Source: JAAXIE01 sp965204245
Lineage (GTDB): Bacteria > Chloroflexota > Dehalococcoidia > Lucifugimonadales > JAAXIE01
Assembly: GCA_965204245.1 (NCBI GenBank)
Contig: CBDBED010000003.1
Span: forward strand, 62,001 to 126,000
DNA: 64,000 nt
Direction: 5' to 3'
A program made the position numbers and the translations under genes. This document shows, piece by piece, positions 43,669 through 52,589 of the stretch. Below the pieces are notes generated by a model. That model ran no database searches, was not told the origin of the DNA, and saw only the letters and a list, made by a program, of their open reading frames with translations. Position 1 is the stretch's first letter; each line of letters starts with the position of its first letter.

Positions 43669-44136
43669 CTACTTGTTCAGTTCATCCAACAGGTCGAACA
43701 ACTCAGCGGGGTCGGGCAAAGTGCCCGGCTCATATTCCCGCCGGTGGCGTATCACTCCGCCCTTGTCGACTACCAGCACTGCGCGGCGGCCCACGCCACG
43801 CTCTGGGTTCCACAGTTCGTAGGCCTTGGTCACCTCGCCATGGGGATGCCAGTCGGAAAGCTCTGGGAAGGGTATGCCACCGAGGGCGGTGCCCCATGCC
43901 CGGTGGGCATTTACGTGGTCGCAGCTAATGCCCAGCACCTGGGCATCCTTCTCCTCGATCCGGGGGTTGTGAAGCCGGAACAAGGATGCTTGCTGCGTTC
44001 AACCAGCGGTGAAGTCGAAAACGTGAAAGGAGAGGACCACATGCTTCTGCCCGGCATACTGGCTCAGCGTAATCTCTCCATGATCAGGGGAGGGCATCTT
44101 GAAGTCAGGGGCTTTGTCACCTACTTGTGCGGGCAT
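43669..44136 (-). CDS. Peroxiredoxin with in-frame TGA at the peroxidatic position, candidate selenoprotein
   Basis: AhpC/TSA-family thiol peroxidase of 155 residues if TGA is read through. From the ATG at 44136: MPAQVGDKAPDFKMPSPDHG, then SQYAGQKHVVLSFHVFDFTAG, the TGA at 44001-43999 (codon 46), then TQQASLFRLHNPRIEEKDA, VLGISCDHVNAHRAWG and a thioredoxin-fold end. The frame is continuous on both sides without any indel. The TGA falls where peroxiredoxins carry the peroxidatic Cys (F-T-x-x-C-T). Selenocysteine peroxiredoxins with this placement are known. A weak hairpin GGTTG/CAACC spans the TGA, but a SECIS cannot be proved by eye. A truncation start at TTG 43983 would lack the active site. 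Confidence 0.8.
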
Positions 44137-44240
44137 GTCCCTGCGCACCTCTCGATAGGATTCCGCTCTTTGGCGGTTGGGCTATCGGATTATACCCCTA
44201 GGTCGATGGGTACGCTAGGCGACCCCGCGAAGGGAACGGG

Positions 44241-44834
44241 CTAGTTGCCGTGTTTCGCCTCGAAGGCTGCTATCTTCTCATCATGCTCCAGCGTCAGTCC
44301 GATGTCGTCCAAGCCGTTCATCAGCGCATGACGGCGGAAGGGGTCGATATCGAAGCTGGCCGTCAGGCCCTCGTTGGAGTCCCAGACCCTTTGCAACTCC
44401 AAGTCCACATTGATTTGATAGCCCGGCTCCTCTTTGGAGCGGTCCAGAATCTCCCGCACCGTCTCCTCGGGCAGGATGATGGGCAGGAGGCCGTTCTGGA
44501 AGCAGTTGTTGTAGAAGATGTCCGCAAAGCTGGGAGCAATGACACAGCGGATTCCATAGTCGTGCAGGGCCCATGGGGCATGTTCCCGCGATGAGCCGGA
44601 GCCGAAGTTGCGTCCCGACACGATGACCGTGGCCGAGGAGTAGGCGGGCTGGTTGAGGACGAAGTCGGGGTTGGGGCTGCCGTCCTCCCGGTACCTCCAC
44701 GGCGTGAACAGGAACTCGCCATAACCTGTCCGCTCAATGCGCTTGAGGTATACCGCAGGGATGATCTGGTCGGTGTCCACATTCACCCGGTCAATGGGGG
44801 CGACAACCCCCGTCAGGTTCACAAACGGCTCCAC
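44241..44834 (-). CDS. leuD: 3-isopropylmalate dehydratase small subunit
   Basis: Small subunit of isopropylmalate isomerase in leucine synthesis. The 197-residue protein reads GVVAPIDRVNVDTDQIIPAV, RNFGSGSSREHAPWALHDYG and IAPSFADIFYNNCFQNGLLP, all hallmark segments. The GTG at 44834 is chosen because GGAGGAG lies six nt upstream; the longer frame to 44867 overlaps leuC without an RBS. Last gene of the ilv-leu operon, 10 bp after leuC. Confidence 0.95.
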   Translation of the reverse strand: MEPFVNLTGVVAPIDRVNVDTDQIIPAVYLKRIERTGYGEFLFTPWRYREDGSPNPDFVLNQPAYSSATVIVSGRNFGSGSSREHAPWALHDYGIRCVIAPSFADIFYNNCFQNGLLPIILPEETVREILDRSKEEPGYQINVDLELQRVWDSNEGLTASFDIDPFRRHALMNGLDDIGLTLEHDEKIAAFEAKHGN

Positions 44835-44844
44835 GAGTCTCCTC

Positions 44845-46245
44845 CTACCACTCCCGGATGTCGACAAAGTGCCCGGCGATGGCTGCAGCCGCTGCCATCT
44901 GGGGGCTGACCAAATGGGTGCGGCCTCCCTTGCCCTGGCGTCCCTCGAAGTTGCGATTGGAAGTGGAGGCGCAACGCTGGCCGGGATCCAAAATGTCGGG
45001 GTTCATACCGAGGCACATGGAGCAGCCCGCAACCCGCCAGTCGAACCCAGCGTCCTTGAAGATGCCGTCCAGTCCCTCCGCCTCCGCCTCAGCTTTCACC
45101 CGGGCGGACCCGGGGACCACCATGGCGTATACCTTGGGGTTCACCTGACGTCCCTTGACCACCTCGGCGGCCGCCCGCAGGTCTTCCAGCCGGCTGTTGG
45201 TGCAGGAGCCGAGGAACACCCGGTCGATCTCAATCTCCTGTATGGGCATATCGGGCTCCAAACCCATGTAGGTCAAGGCCCGCTCAGCGGCCTCCCGCGC
45301 CCCTGAATCCTCCAGGGATGCCGGATCGGGAACGCGGGCCGTGACGGGGGCCACCATACCTGGATTGGTGCCCCATGTGACGAACGGTTGCAGGTTGGGG
45401 GCGTCGATCTCCACCACCTTGTCGTAGGCAGCCCCGGCATCGGAAGGAAGGGTCCGCCATTGCTCGATGGCCCGTTCCAGCAGTTCGCCCTTGGGGGCAA
45501 AGGGACGACCCTTCACGTACTCGAAGGTGGTGTCATCCGGGGCCACCATGCCAGCGCGGGCCCCTCCCTCTATGCTCATGTTGCACACCGTCATGCGACC
45601 TTCCATAGAGAGGCCGCGCACACCCTCACCTGTGTATTCGATGACGTGCCCCGTGCCTCCGTGTACGCCGATCTGGCCGATGATTCCCAGAATCAGGTCC
45701 TTGGCGGTGACGCCGAAGGGCAGAGGCTTGTCCACCCGCACCTCCATGGTCCTGGGCTTGAACTGGCGCAGGGTCTGGGTGGCGAGCACATGCTCAACCT
45801 CCGAGGTGCCGATGCCGAGGGCGAAGCAGCCCATGGCCCCGTGGGTGGCGGTGTGGCTGTCTCCGCACACCACCGTCTTGCCGGGCAGGGTGTAGCCCAG
45901 TTGTGGCCCAATAACATGCACAATGCCCTGGTTCTCATGGAACCGGTCGTAGAGAGTGATACCGAACTCGGCACAGTTCTCTGAGAGGGCATCCAGTTGG
46001 CGCCTTGATATCTCGTCGGTGACCGGCAGGGAGAGGTCCCAAGTGGGCGTGTTGTGGTCCGCCGTCGCAATGGTCAGGTCAGGCCGTCGCACTTTGCGCC
46101 CCGCCAGCCGCAGGCCGTCGAAGGCTTGGGGCGACGTAACCTCGTGCACCAAGTGCAGGTCGATGTAGATTATGGAGGGACGGTCTGGCTCCTCGTGTAC
46201 GACATGGGCGTCCCAAATCTTCTCGAACAGGGTCTTGGGCGGCAT
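44845..46245 (-). CDS. leuC: 3-isopropylmalate dehydratase large subunit
   Basis: Aconitase-family 4Fe-4S subunit of isopropylmalate isomerase. The 466-residue protein has TLFEKIWDAHVVHEEPDRPS, TVVCGDSHTATHGAMGCFAL, the cluster cysteine in VFLGSCTNSRLEDLRAAAEV and the C-x2-C pair in VAGCSMCLGMNPD. Full length with all cluster ligands. It lies between leuA (93 bp upstream) and leuD in the operon. Confidence 0.96.
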   Translation of the reverse strand: MPPKTLFEKIWDAHVVHEEPDRPSIIYIDLHLVHEVTSPQAFDGLRLAGRKVRRPDLTIATADHNTPTWDLSLPVTDEISRRQLDALSENCAEFGITLYDRFHENQGIVHVIGPQLGYTLPGKTVVCGDSHTATHGAMGCFALGIGTSEVEHVLATQTLRQFKPRTMEVRVDKPLPFGVTAKDLILGIIGQIGVHGGTGHVIEYTGEGVRGLSMEGRMTVCNMSIEGGARAGMVAPDDTTFEYVKGRPFAPKGELLERAIEQWRTLPSDAGAAYDKVVEIDAPNLQPFVTWGTNPGMVAPVTARVPDPASLEDSGAREAAERALTYMGLEPDMPIQEIEIDRVFLGSCTNSRLEDLRAAAEVVKGRQVNPKVYAMVVPGSARVKAEAEAEGLDGIFKDAGFDWRVAGCSMCLGMNPDILDPGQRCASTSNRNFEGRQGKGGRTHLVSPQMAAAAAIAGHFVDIREW

Positions 46246-46338
46246 GGTAGCTCCTTACTTAGCTAGGCATTCGGAAAGGAGCCGGGCGATGCGCATCTTC
46301 CTGCATTCAATCGCCCGGCACAACTTGCTCTACACCGA

Positions 46339-47895
46339 TCAGGGAGTAGTCAGCGGCTGGGGAATCTCGCGCAGCCCCTCTTGGGCGAGCATGCGGTTGA
46401 TGGCGCTCACATAAGCCTTGGCACTGGCCACCACTATATCGGTGTCGGCGCCACGACCCATGTAGATGCGTCCCTCACGCTGTACACGCACGCTCACCTG
46501 ACCCAGTGAGTCCAGCCCTTCGGTGACCGACTGTACGTTGAAGTCCACCAGCTTGGCCGGTATATGGATAGCACGGTCGATGGCGTTGCATACGGCGTCA
46601 ACCGGACCGTTACCCGTAGCAGCATCACTGTAGACCGTGCCGTCGGGCCCGGTAACCCGCACAGTTGCCGTAGCGATGTCGTGGTCGCCTCCGGAGAACT
46701 GCACATGCTCCAACTCGTAGGTCACCGGCTCCATGGTGACCCGCATCTCCTCAGCCATCAGGGCTTCGAGGTCGCGGTCTGTGACCTCTCTCTTCTTGTC
46801 GGCCAGCACCTTGAAGGAGTCGAAGACGCGGACCAAGTCCTCGTTGGAGATCACGTAGCCCAGGTCCTCCAAGCGCGACCGCAGGCCGGCACGCCCGCTG
46901 AGTTTGCCTAGCACCAAGGAATTGCCCGCCCAGCCGATGGTGTCGGGGTCCATGACCTCGTAGGTAGTGCGCTCCTTGAGGACGCCGTCTTGGTGTATGC
47001 CCGAGGCATGTCGGAAAGCGTTGTCGCCCACGATAGACTTGTTCGGCTGGATGGACATACCAGTTATGCGGCTCACCATGCGGCTGGTACCGTATATCTG
47101 GGTGGTGTCCACACCAGTGGTAACGTTGAACAGGTCACGCCGGGTGTGCAGCCCCATGATGATTTCTTCCAGCGACGCATTTCCTGCCCGCTCGCCGATA
47201 CCGTTGATGCAGCCTTCCACCTGTCGCGCACCCGCCTGAACTGCTGCCAAGCTGTTGGCGACCGCGAGGCCCAAGTCGTTGTGGCAATGCACGCTGACGG
47301 TGGCCTTGTCGATGTTGCGCACGTTCTGACGAATCTCGGCAATGAGCTTGCCGAAGTCTGAGGGAACGGCATAGCCGACAGTGTCGGCAATGTTGACCGT
47401 CCTGGCTCCGGCTTCGATGACTGCCTCCAGCATCTGGTAGAGGTATTCGGGGTCGGTGCGGGTGGCGTCCATGGGCGAAAACTCCACGTCGTCGCAGTAG
47501 CCACGGGCGCGGGACACCATGGAGGTGGCCAAGTCCAGCACCTCCTCCCGGTTCTTGCGTAATTGGTGAGCGATGTGAATCTCCGAGCTGGAAAGGAACA
47601 CATGTATGCGTGGCTTGGCGGCGTCCTTGATGGCGTTCCATGCGGCATCCACGTCTACCTGATGGGCCCGGGCTAGCGAAGCGATGATGGGACCCTCGAC
47701 CTCGCGGGCTATAGCCTGCACCGCGTCGAAGTCCCCCGGCGAACTGGCGGCGAAACCAGCCTCTATCACGTCCACTTGGAGGCGGGCCAACTGGCGGGCG
47801 ATTTCCATCTTCTCTTCGCCGGTCAGGCCGGTGCCTGCCGACTGTTCACCATCACGGAGAGTGGTGTCGAAAATCATTACCTGTTCTTGAGCCAT
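46339..47895 (-). CDS. leuA: 2-isopropylmalate synthase
   Basis: First committed enzyme of leucine synthesis. The 518-residue protein begins MAQEQVMIFDTTLRDGEQSA, with VSVHCHNDLGLAVANSLAAV and NAFRHASGIHQDGVLK in the catalytic barrel, and a C-terminal regulatory domain (about residues 390-510) that normally binds leucine for feedback inhibition. Start ATG at 47895; codons upstream to 48021 are not homologous. A 218-bp gap without a gene separates it from ilvC. Confidence 0.96.
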   Translation of the reverse strand: MAQEQVMIFDTTLRDGEQSAGTGLTGEEKMEIARQLARLQVDVIEAGFAASSPGDFDAVQAIAREVEGPIIASLARAHQVDVDAAWNAIKDAAKPRIHVFLSSSEIHIAHQLRKNREEVLDLATSMVSRARGYCDDVEFSPMDATRTDPEYLYQMLEAVIEAGARTVNIADTVGYAVPSDFGKLIAEIRQNVRNIDKATVSVHCHNDLGLAVANSLAAVQAGARQVEGCINGIGERAGNASLEEIIMGLHTRRDLFNVTTGVDTTQIYGTSRMVSRITGMSIQPNKSIVGDNAFRHASGIHQDGVLKERTTYEVMDPDTIGWAGNSLVLGKLSGRAGLRSRLEDLGYVISNEDLVRVFDSFKVLADKKREVTDRDLEALMAEEMRVTMEPVTYELEHVQFSGGDHDIATATVRVTGPDGTVYSDAATGNGPVDAVCNAIDRAIHIPAKLVDFNVQSVTEGLDSLGQVSVRVQREGRIYMGRGADTDIVVASAKAYVSAINRMLAQEGLREIPQPLTTP

Positions 47896-48113
47896 TTCGG
47901 TCAATTCTCTCTTTCGTTCAGTTGACGCCCAACAGTTCCATTGGAACGGCTCTGGGGAAGGGCGCACATCCCTAGGGCCGGACCACCTACTTGGACGCCA
48001 GGGGAACGCAGTCCGCCACACCGAGCCCTGCCATGACCCGAGTGCGGCGGCGAACTACGTTCACCACCTCCGTCGTATGTATTGATGCAATGTCCATCAC
48101 GCTGTTCGTCCTG

Positions 48114-49109
48114 CTACTTGGGGTCCATCCAAGGCATCATGCCCCGGAGGGTCCTGCCGATATCCTCAATCTGGTGGTCGTTGGCCATCTGCCTCTCTTG
48201 GAGGAAGCGCCGCCGGCCCTCGTCGTTCTCGGCAATCCACTCGCGCGCAAAGCTGCCGTTCTGGATGTCGGCCAACACCCGCCTCATGTTGTCGCGCACA
48301 TGCTCGTCGATGACGTTGCCGCCACGGGTGTAGTCCCCATATTCGGCGGTGTCACTCACCGAATAACGCATGTACTTGAACCCGCCTTGGAAAATGAGGT
48401 CCACGATGAGCTTCATTTCGTGCAGGCACTCGAAATAGGCCAACTCCGGTGGATAGCCTGCTTCCACAAGGGTCTCGAAGGCGGTGCGTATAAGCGATGT
48501 CACGCCGCCGCAGAGCACCGTCTGCTCGCCGAACAGGTCGGTCTCCGTCTCGTTCTTGAAGGTGGTCTCCAAGACGCCGGAACCAGTGGAGCCTATGCCC
48601 TTCGCATAAGCGAGGGTCATGTCTTTGCAGCGCCCGGAAGCATCTTGGTGTATGGCCAGCAGTGAGGGCACGCCGATGCCCTCTGTAAACAGTTCGCGCA
48701 TACGGTGTCCGGGTGCCTTGGGAGCAACCATCGACACGTCCAAGCTGGGTGACGGGACGACTTGGCGGTAGTGGATGCAGAAGCCGTGGGCGAACATCAG
48801 TGTAGCGTCGCCCCGTATGTTGGGCTCCACCTGCTCCCGGTAGACCGCCGCCTGCAGGTGGTCGGGGATGAGAATCATGACGATATCCGACTGGCGCGTA
48901 ACCTCGTCGACATTGCCCACCTCAAGCCCGGCCTCCCTAGCCCGTTCGCGGCTGCTGCTCTCAGGCTGTAGTCCCACCATGACCCGCTGCCCGTTGTCCT
49001 TGAGGTTCAATGCATGGGCGTGACCCTGGCTGCCATAACCGATGATGCCGATGGTCTTCCCCGAAAGCAGGGAGAGGTCTGCATCCTGGTCGTAATAAAC
49101 GCTGACCAT
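48114..49109 (-). CDS. ilvC: Ketol-acid reductoisomerase
   Basis: Converts acetolactate or acetohydroxybutyrate to the dihydroxy acids. The 331-residue class I enzyme has the Rossmann motif IGIIGYGSQGHAHALNLKDN, VGLQPESSSRERAREAG (cofactor-specificity loop with Ser-rich NADPH-type pattern), VSMVAPKAPGHRMRELF and the metal-binding residues in LFGEQTVLCGGVTSLIRTAF and YFECLHEMKLIVDLIFQGG. It lies 21 bp after ilvN. Confidence 0.97.
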   Translation of the reverse strand: MVSVYYDQDADLSLLSGKTIGIIGYGSQGHAHALNLKDNGQRVMVGLQPESSSRERAREAGLEVGNVDEVTRQSDIVMILIPDHLQAAVYREQVEPNIRGDATLMFAHGFCIHYRQVVPSPSLDVSMVAPKAPGHRMRELFTEGIGVPSLLAIHQDASGRCKDMTLAYAKGIGSTGSGVLETTFKNETETDLFGEQTVLCGGVTSLIRTAFETLVEAGYPPELAYFECLHEMKLIVDLIFQGGFKYMRYSVSDTAEYGDYTRGGNVIDEHVRDNMRRVLADIQNGSFAREWIAENDEGRRRFLQERQMANDHQIEDIGRTLRGMMPWMDPK

Positions 49110-49130
49110 ATTCCGTTCTACTCCTCGCGA

Positions 49131-49703
49131 TTAAACGCTGCCAAGGGCATACCCGGCGTCACTGCTGCGGTGCCCATTGCTGGATGACGTGTTGCGCTGT
49201 CGTGGGGGCCGGCCTTCGGCGGCCCCTCGTACCATGGCTACGCGACCCGTACGCATCACTTCGCGTATGCCGAAGGGTCGCAGCAGGTCGTACAGAGCGC
49301 TTATTTTGTCCTCGTCCCCGGTCACCTCAATGATCAGGGAGTGGGGGCCGATGTCGACGATGTTGGCACGGAAGATATCCACCAACTGCATGATCTCGCT
49401 GCGGGTCGCAGTGGTGCAGTGCACCTTGATGAGGGCCAACTCTCTGGCCACGATGTCCATGTCCGACAGGTCGGAGACACGTATAACGTCGATGAGCTTG
49501 TGGAGTTGCTTGGTAACCTGCTCCACAGTATCGTCATCGCCTTCGACAACGAAGGTCATGCGCGACAGGTTGGGCTGTTCGGAGGCTCCCACGGCAAGGC
49601 TGGTGATGTTGAAGCCGCGACGGCGGAAGAGGCTGGATACCCGGTTGAGCACACCGGGCTTGTCCTGCACCAAGGCAACAATGGTGTGGTGCATCTCGTC
49701 CAT
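49131..49703 (-). CDS. ilvN: Acetolactate synthase small (regulatory) subunit
   Basis: Regulatory subunit that binds valine. The 190-residue protein has an N-terminal ACT domain (HHTIVALVQDKPGVLNRVSS then LFRRRGFNITSLAVG), a middle segment (LALIKVHCTTATRSEIMQLV) and a second ACT-like domain (IIEVTGDEDKISALYDLLRP), ending in a polar tail. Its start overlaps the ilvB stop. Confidence 0.96.
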   Translation of the reverse strand: MDEMHHTIVALVQDKPGVLNRVSSLFRRRGFNITSLAVGASEQPNLSRMTFVVEGDDDTVEQVTKQLHKLIDVIRVSDLSDMDIVARELALIKVHCTTATRSEIMQLVDIFRANIVDIGPHSLIIEVTGDEDKISALYDLLRPFGIREVMRTGRVAMVRGAAEGRPPRQRNTSSSNGHRSSDAGYALGSV

Positions 49704-51398
49704 TAGACGCGCTCCTGTACCGGCTCTTCGATGAGCTCGTTCACGCTTTCGCCCGCGGGAATCATGGGGTAGACATTCTCTTCGGGGTCTACGATGAAGT
49801 CGATCAACGCAGGCCCAGGGTGCCTCATTGCCTGCTCGATGGCTGAACGCACCTGCGCCTTGTCGGTCACCCGTATACCCGGAATCCCGAAGGCATCAGC
49901 CAGCTTCACGAAGTCCGGGTTGGCCGTGTAGGCAGTGGCCGTGTAAATCTTGTCGTAGAAGAAGTCCTGCCATTGCTTCACCATGCCCAAAAAATTGTTG
50001 TTGATGATGGCGAACTTCACTGGGATGTTGTTCTCTGCTGCCGTGGCCAACTCGCACATGGTCATCTGGAAACCGCCGTCTCCAGCAATGGACCACACCG
50101 GCATGTCGGGCCTTCCAACTTTGGCGCCGATGGCGGCTGGGACCTCGAAACCCATGGCTCCCAAACCGCCGGAAGTGACCAGAGTGTTGGCCTCTTCGAA
50201 GGAGCAGTGCTGGGCGGCCCACATCTGGTGCTGGCCTACGCCGGTGACGATGATGGCGCGGTGTGACATCTCCTCCGACAACTCACGGAGCACATATTGG
50301 GGCAGCAGTTTTTCTGTCTCGCGTATCTTTAGCGAGGGGTGCTGAGCCCGTAGGTCCTCCATGCGCCGTAGCCATTCGGTGCGGGTCTGCGACTTTACTT
50401 GGGGTACCAAGGCTTGCAACACACTCTTGATGTCTCCAACGATGGGCACCGTGGGGCGCACGTTCTTCCCGACCTCTGAGGGGTCGATGTCGACGTGGAT
50501 GATTTCCTTGGCGTTGGGAGCGAAGTCGCTCAGCCGCCCGGTGACCCGGTCATCGAACCGCATGCCGAGGGAAATCAGGAGGTCGGCCTCGTCTATGGCC
50601 AAGCTGGCAGACGCCAAGCCGTGCATCCCGGGCATGCCCCGCGTTCAGAGCATGGCGCGTGGGGAACGAACTGATGCCCAGCAACGTGGTGATTACCGGC
50701 ACCTGGGCCTTTTCGGCCAGTTCGCGTACCTCCTCGTAGGCGCGGGAAATAATAACGCCGTGGCCTGCCAGAATCACTGGCCGTTCGGCTTGGGCGATGA
50801 GTTGGGCAGCCTTGCGTACCTGTGAGGGATGTCCTTGAAGCGAGGGGTTATACCCCGGCAGGTCCACGCTCTCAGGGTACTCGAACTCAGCAGTCTCGAA
50901 CTGGAGAACGTCCTTTGGTATGTCCACCAGCACTGGTCCCGGCCTGCCCGTGTTGGCGATGTGGAAGGCTTCCTTGATGGTTGGCGCGATTTCCTCGGCG
51001 CTCATCACCAAGTAGTTGTGCTTGGTAACTGGCAGTGTGACACCGGTAACGTCCGTCTCCTGGAAGGCGTCGCGACCAATAGCGGCGCGACCCACTTGGC
51101 CAGTAATGGCCACCATGGGTATCGAGTCCATCTGGGCACAGGCGATGCCGGTCACGAGGTTGGTGGCCCCGGGGCCTGAGGTTGCCATGCAGACGCCAAC
51201 TTTGCCGGTTGCACGAGCATAGCCGTCGGCGGCCATGGAGGCTCCCTGCTCGTGACGCACCAGAATGTGGCGCAGTTGGGGGTAGCGGTGCATCACCCCG
51301 TACAGGGGAAGAATGGCCCCGCCAGGGAGGCCAAAGACGACGTCTACCCCTTCTTTGAGGAGGCTCTCACAAACGAGTTCCGAACCGGTGAGTCTCAT
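49703..51398 (-). CDS. ilvB: Acetolactate synthase large subunit (one frameshift)
   Basis: ThDP-dependent catalytic subunit for the first step to valine, leucine and isoleucine. The N-terminal frame from the ATG at 51398 has VVFGLPGGAILPLYG, the catalytic Glu in LVRHEQGASMAADGYARATG and ISSFPTRHALNAG. The C-terminal frame resumes with MPGMHGLASASLAIDEADLL, then IAGDGGFQMTMCELATAAEN and INNNFLGMVKQWQ. They meet at a four-base G run on the coding strand (50637-50640). With three G the sequence reads N-A-G-M-P-G-M-H, as in homologs. A one-base sequencing insertion is more likely than a dead gene in an intact operon. Confidence 0.92.
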
Positions 51399-51466
51399 GG
51401 GTCTCCTTTGATAGTCTCTTGCGTAGGGGTCTCAGACTCTTCGCCCCCAGCGCGTGTCACACAAAA

Positions 51467-51492
51467 GAAAAACCCGTCCCTGAAGGGACGGG
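51467..51492 (-). terminator. T-box-controlled intrinsic terminator
   Basis: Perfect stem CCCGTCCC/GGGACGGG (51485-51492 and 51473-51480) with a TTCA loop, followed on the minus strand by TTTTTC, within the leader about 70 bp before ilvB. Confidence 0.9.
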
Positions 51493-51710
51493 CGTGTCGG
51501 CCGCGCGGTACCACCCTTCTTTTCTCCTCCCTGTTACTATAGCAGCAGAGGAGAACAACTCCATGACTGTTAACGGTGTCCGCCGCCACACCCTCTACTC
51601 CGTTCAGGCGGGTCGCTCCCGGGCGAGTTCAGTGCTTTGCTGCCACCGGCATCCCACCAATCGCCGGCTCTCTGAGGCAGAGTCTTCCTACTACTCCCGA
51701 TCACAGCGTC
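51467..51710 (-). promoter_or_regulatory. T-box riboswitch, probably leucine-specific, before ilvB
   Basis: On the minus strand the conserved T-box sequence AGGGTGGTACCGCG lies at 51517-51504. Stem I contains AGAGAGCCGG with GGTGGGATGCCGG (distal loop partners) and the segment TGAACTCGCCCGGGAG; there the triplet CTC (51627-51625) occupies the specifier position and codes for leucine. A terminator follows at 51467-51492. Uncharged tRNA-Leu would stabilise the antiterminator and switch on ilvBNC-leuACD. Confidence 0.9.
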
Positions 51711-51730
51711 ATATGCGTAATAACGTTTAC

Positions 51731-51760
51731 ACTTTAGCACTGCCCAGGGGCGAGTGTCAA
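51731..51760 (-). promoter_or_regulatory. Promoter of the ilv-leu operon
   Basis: Minus-strand -35 TTGACA (51755-51760), 18-bp spacer, -10 TAAAGT (51731-51736), about 20 bp upstream of stem I of the T-box leader. Confidence 0.7.
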
Positions 51761-51945
51761 TCAGTAGCTAAAGCGTCAATCACTGGCTATGCCATACCCA
51801 ATCTCCGCCTGCTCCTGTCTCCACCGCCAACAATCCGTGACAATTATCCGCTTGACAAACTAATGTTCGCACGTGTTACCTTTACCAGATGCAAGGCAAA
51901 ACACAGCGTAACATTGCCAAAGGAGCAGGTCTTCAAACCCCTCTG

Positions 51946-52044
51946 TGGAACCACAAGTTCCCGTACGGGCCAGCTATGACAATGGAACGAATGGCACTGT
52001 TTTCAGATACAAAACACCTCTCTCCAGATACGGAGGGAGTTCCA
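51946..52044. repeat. Structured repeat unit R3a
   Basis: Boxes CAGCTATG (51971), CAGATACAAA (52004-52013, +33) and CAGATACGGA (52025-52034, +21). Unit-specific hexamer TGGAAC in direct copies at 51946 and 51983 and inverted (GTTCCA) at 52039-52044. A small left hairpin GGAAC/GTTCC lies at 51947-51961. Confidence 0.65.
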
Positions 52045-52068
52045 CTCGTCCCGTCCGACAACTCTCGA

Positions 52069-52169
52069 TGCGACGAAATCGTCCAATACGCTCCAGCTAT
52101 AACCATGCGACGAATGCGACGCCTTCCAGATACAAAAAAGACTTCCCCAGATACGGACGGAGTCGCATT
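52069..52169. repeat. Structured repeat unit R3b
   Basis: Boxes CAGCTATA (52094), CAGATACAAA (52127-52136, +33) and CAGATACGGA (52148-52157, +21). Unit-specific hexamer TGCGAC in three direct copies (52069, 52106, 52115) and inverted at 52162. Arms AATGCGAC/GTCGCATT (52113-52120 and 52162-52169). A small left palindrome GACGA/TCGTC lies at 52072-52083. Confidence 0.7.
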
Positions 52170-52386
52170 GCCTATCTGGGATGCGCCCCTCATCCTCCTG
52201 CCCTCACAACCATCCCTACCCACGCGTCCTTATCGAAATGGCGTGGTCAACACAACTCCTAAGCGCCCAAGCCCAAAGGTCATGTTTATCGCGCCTAGAA
52301 GTCGAACAGCCTTCCACAGGCTTGATATAACGGCTTGCTCCAGCACGCAACTTCCCGAAGGTGGCAAGATCGCCAAATACCTCCCG

Positions 52387-52484
52387 TGCTACACATGTGT
52401 CCAATACGGCCCAGCTACGGACACGCTACAAATGCTACACCTCTCAGATACAAACACCTTTTCTCCAGCTACGAAGTGTAGCAT
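52387..52484. repeat. Structured repeat unit R2
   Basis: Boxes CAGCTACG (52412), CAGATACAAA (52445-52454, +33) and CAGCTACGAA (52466-52475, +21). Perfect 9-bp arms ATGCTACAC (52432-52440) and GTGTAGCAT (52476-52484). The palindrome ACACATGTGT (52391-52400) lies to the left, and the arm sequence GCTACAC is repeated directly at 52387. The unit ends about 105 bp before larC. Confidence 0.7.
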
Positions 52485-52589
52485 GTTGCATCTCCCAACA
52501 CCCGCGTCCCGGAGTTCCCTGCCATGAAAATCGCCCGCATGAACATTGTCTGCCCGCATAAATATTGTCCGAAGGTGGAAGCCCAAGCC

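Noticed and set aside
43669..44136. Interpretation of the peroxiredoxin as a frameshifted pseudogene
   Set aside because: No frame change is needed; a single TGA at the catalytic codon is the only interruption.
51419..51979. Plus-strand open frame upstream of the repeats
   Set aside because: It covers the T-box leader and promoter of the ilv-leu operon in antisense and has no protein-like features.
51946..52484. CRISPR-like array
   Set aside because: Only three irregular units, with internal hairpins and variable arms rather than identical repeats and unique spacers; no cas genes in the window.
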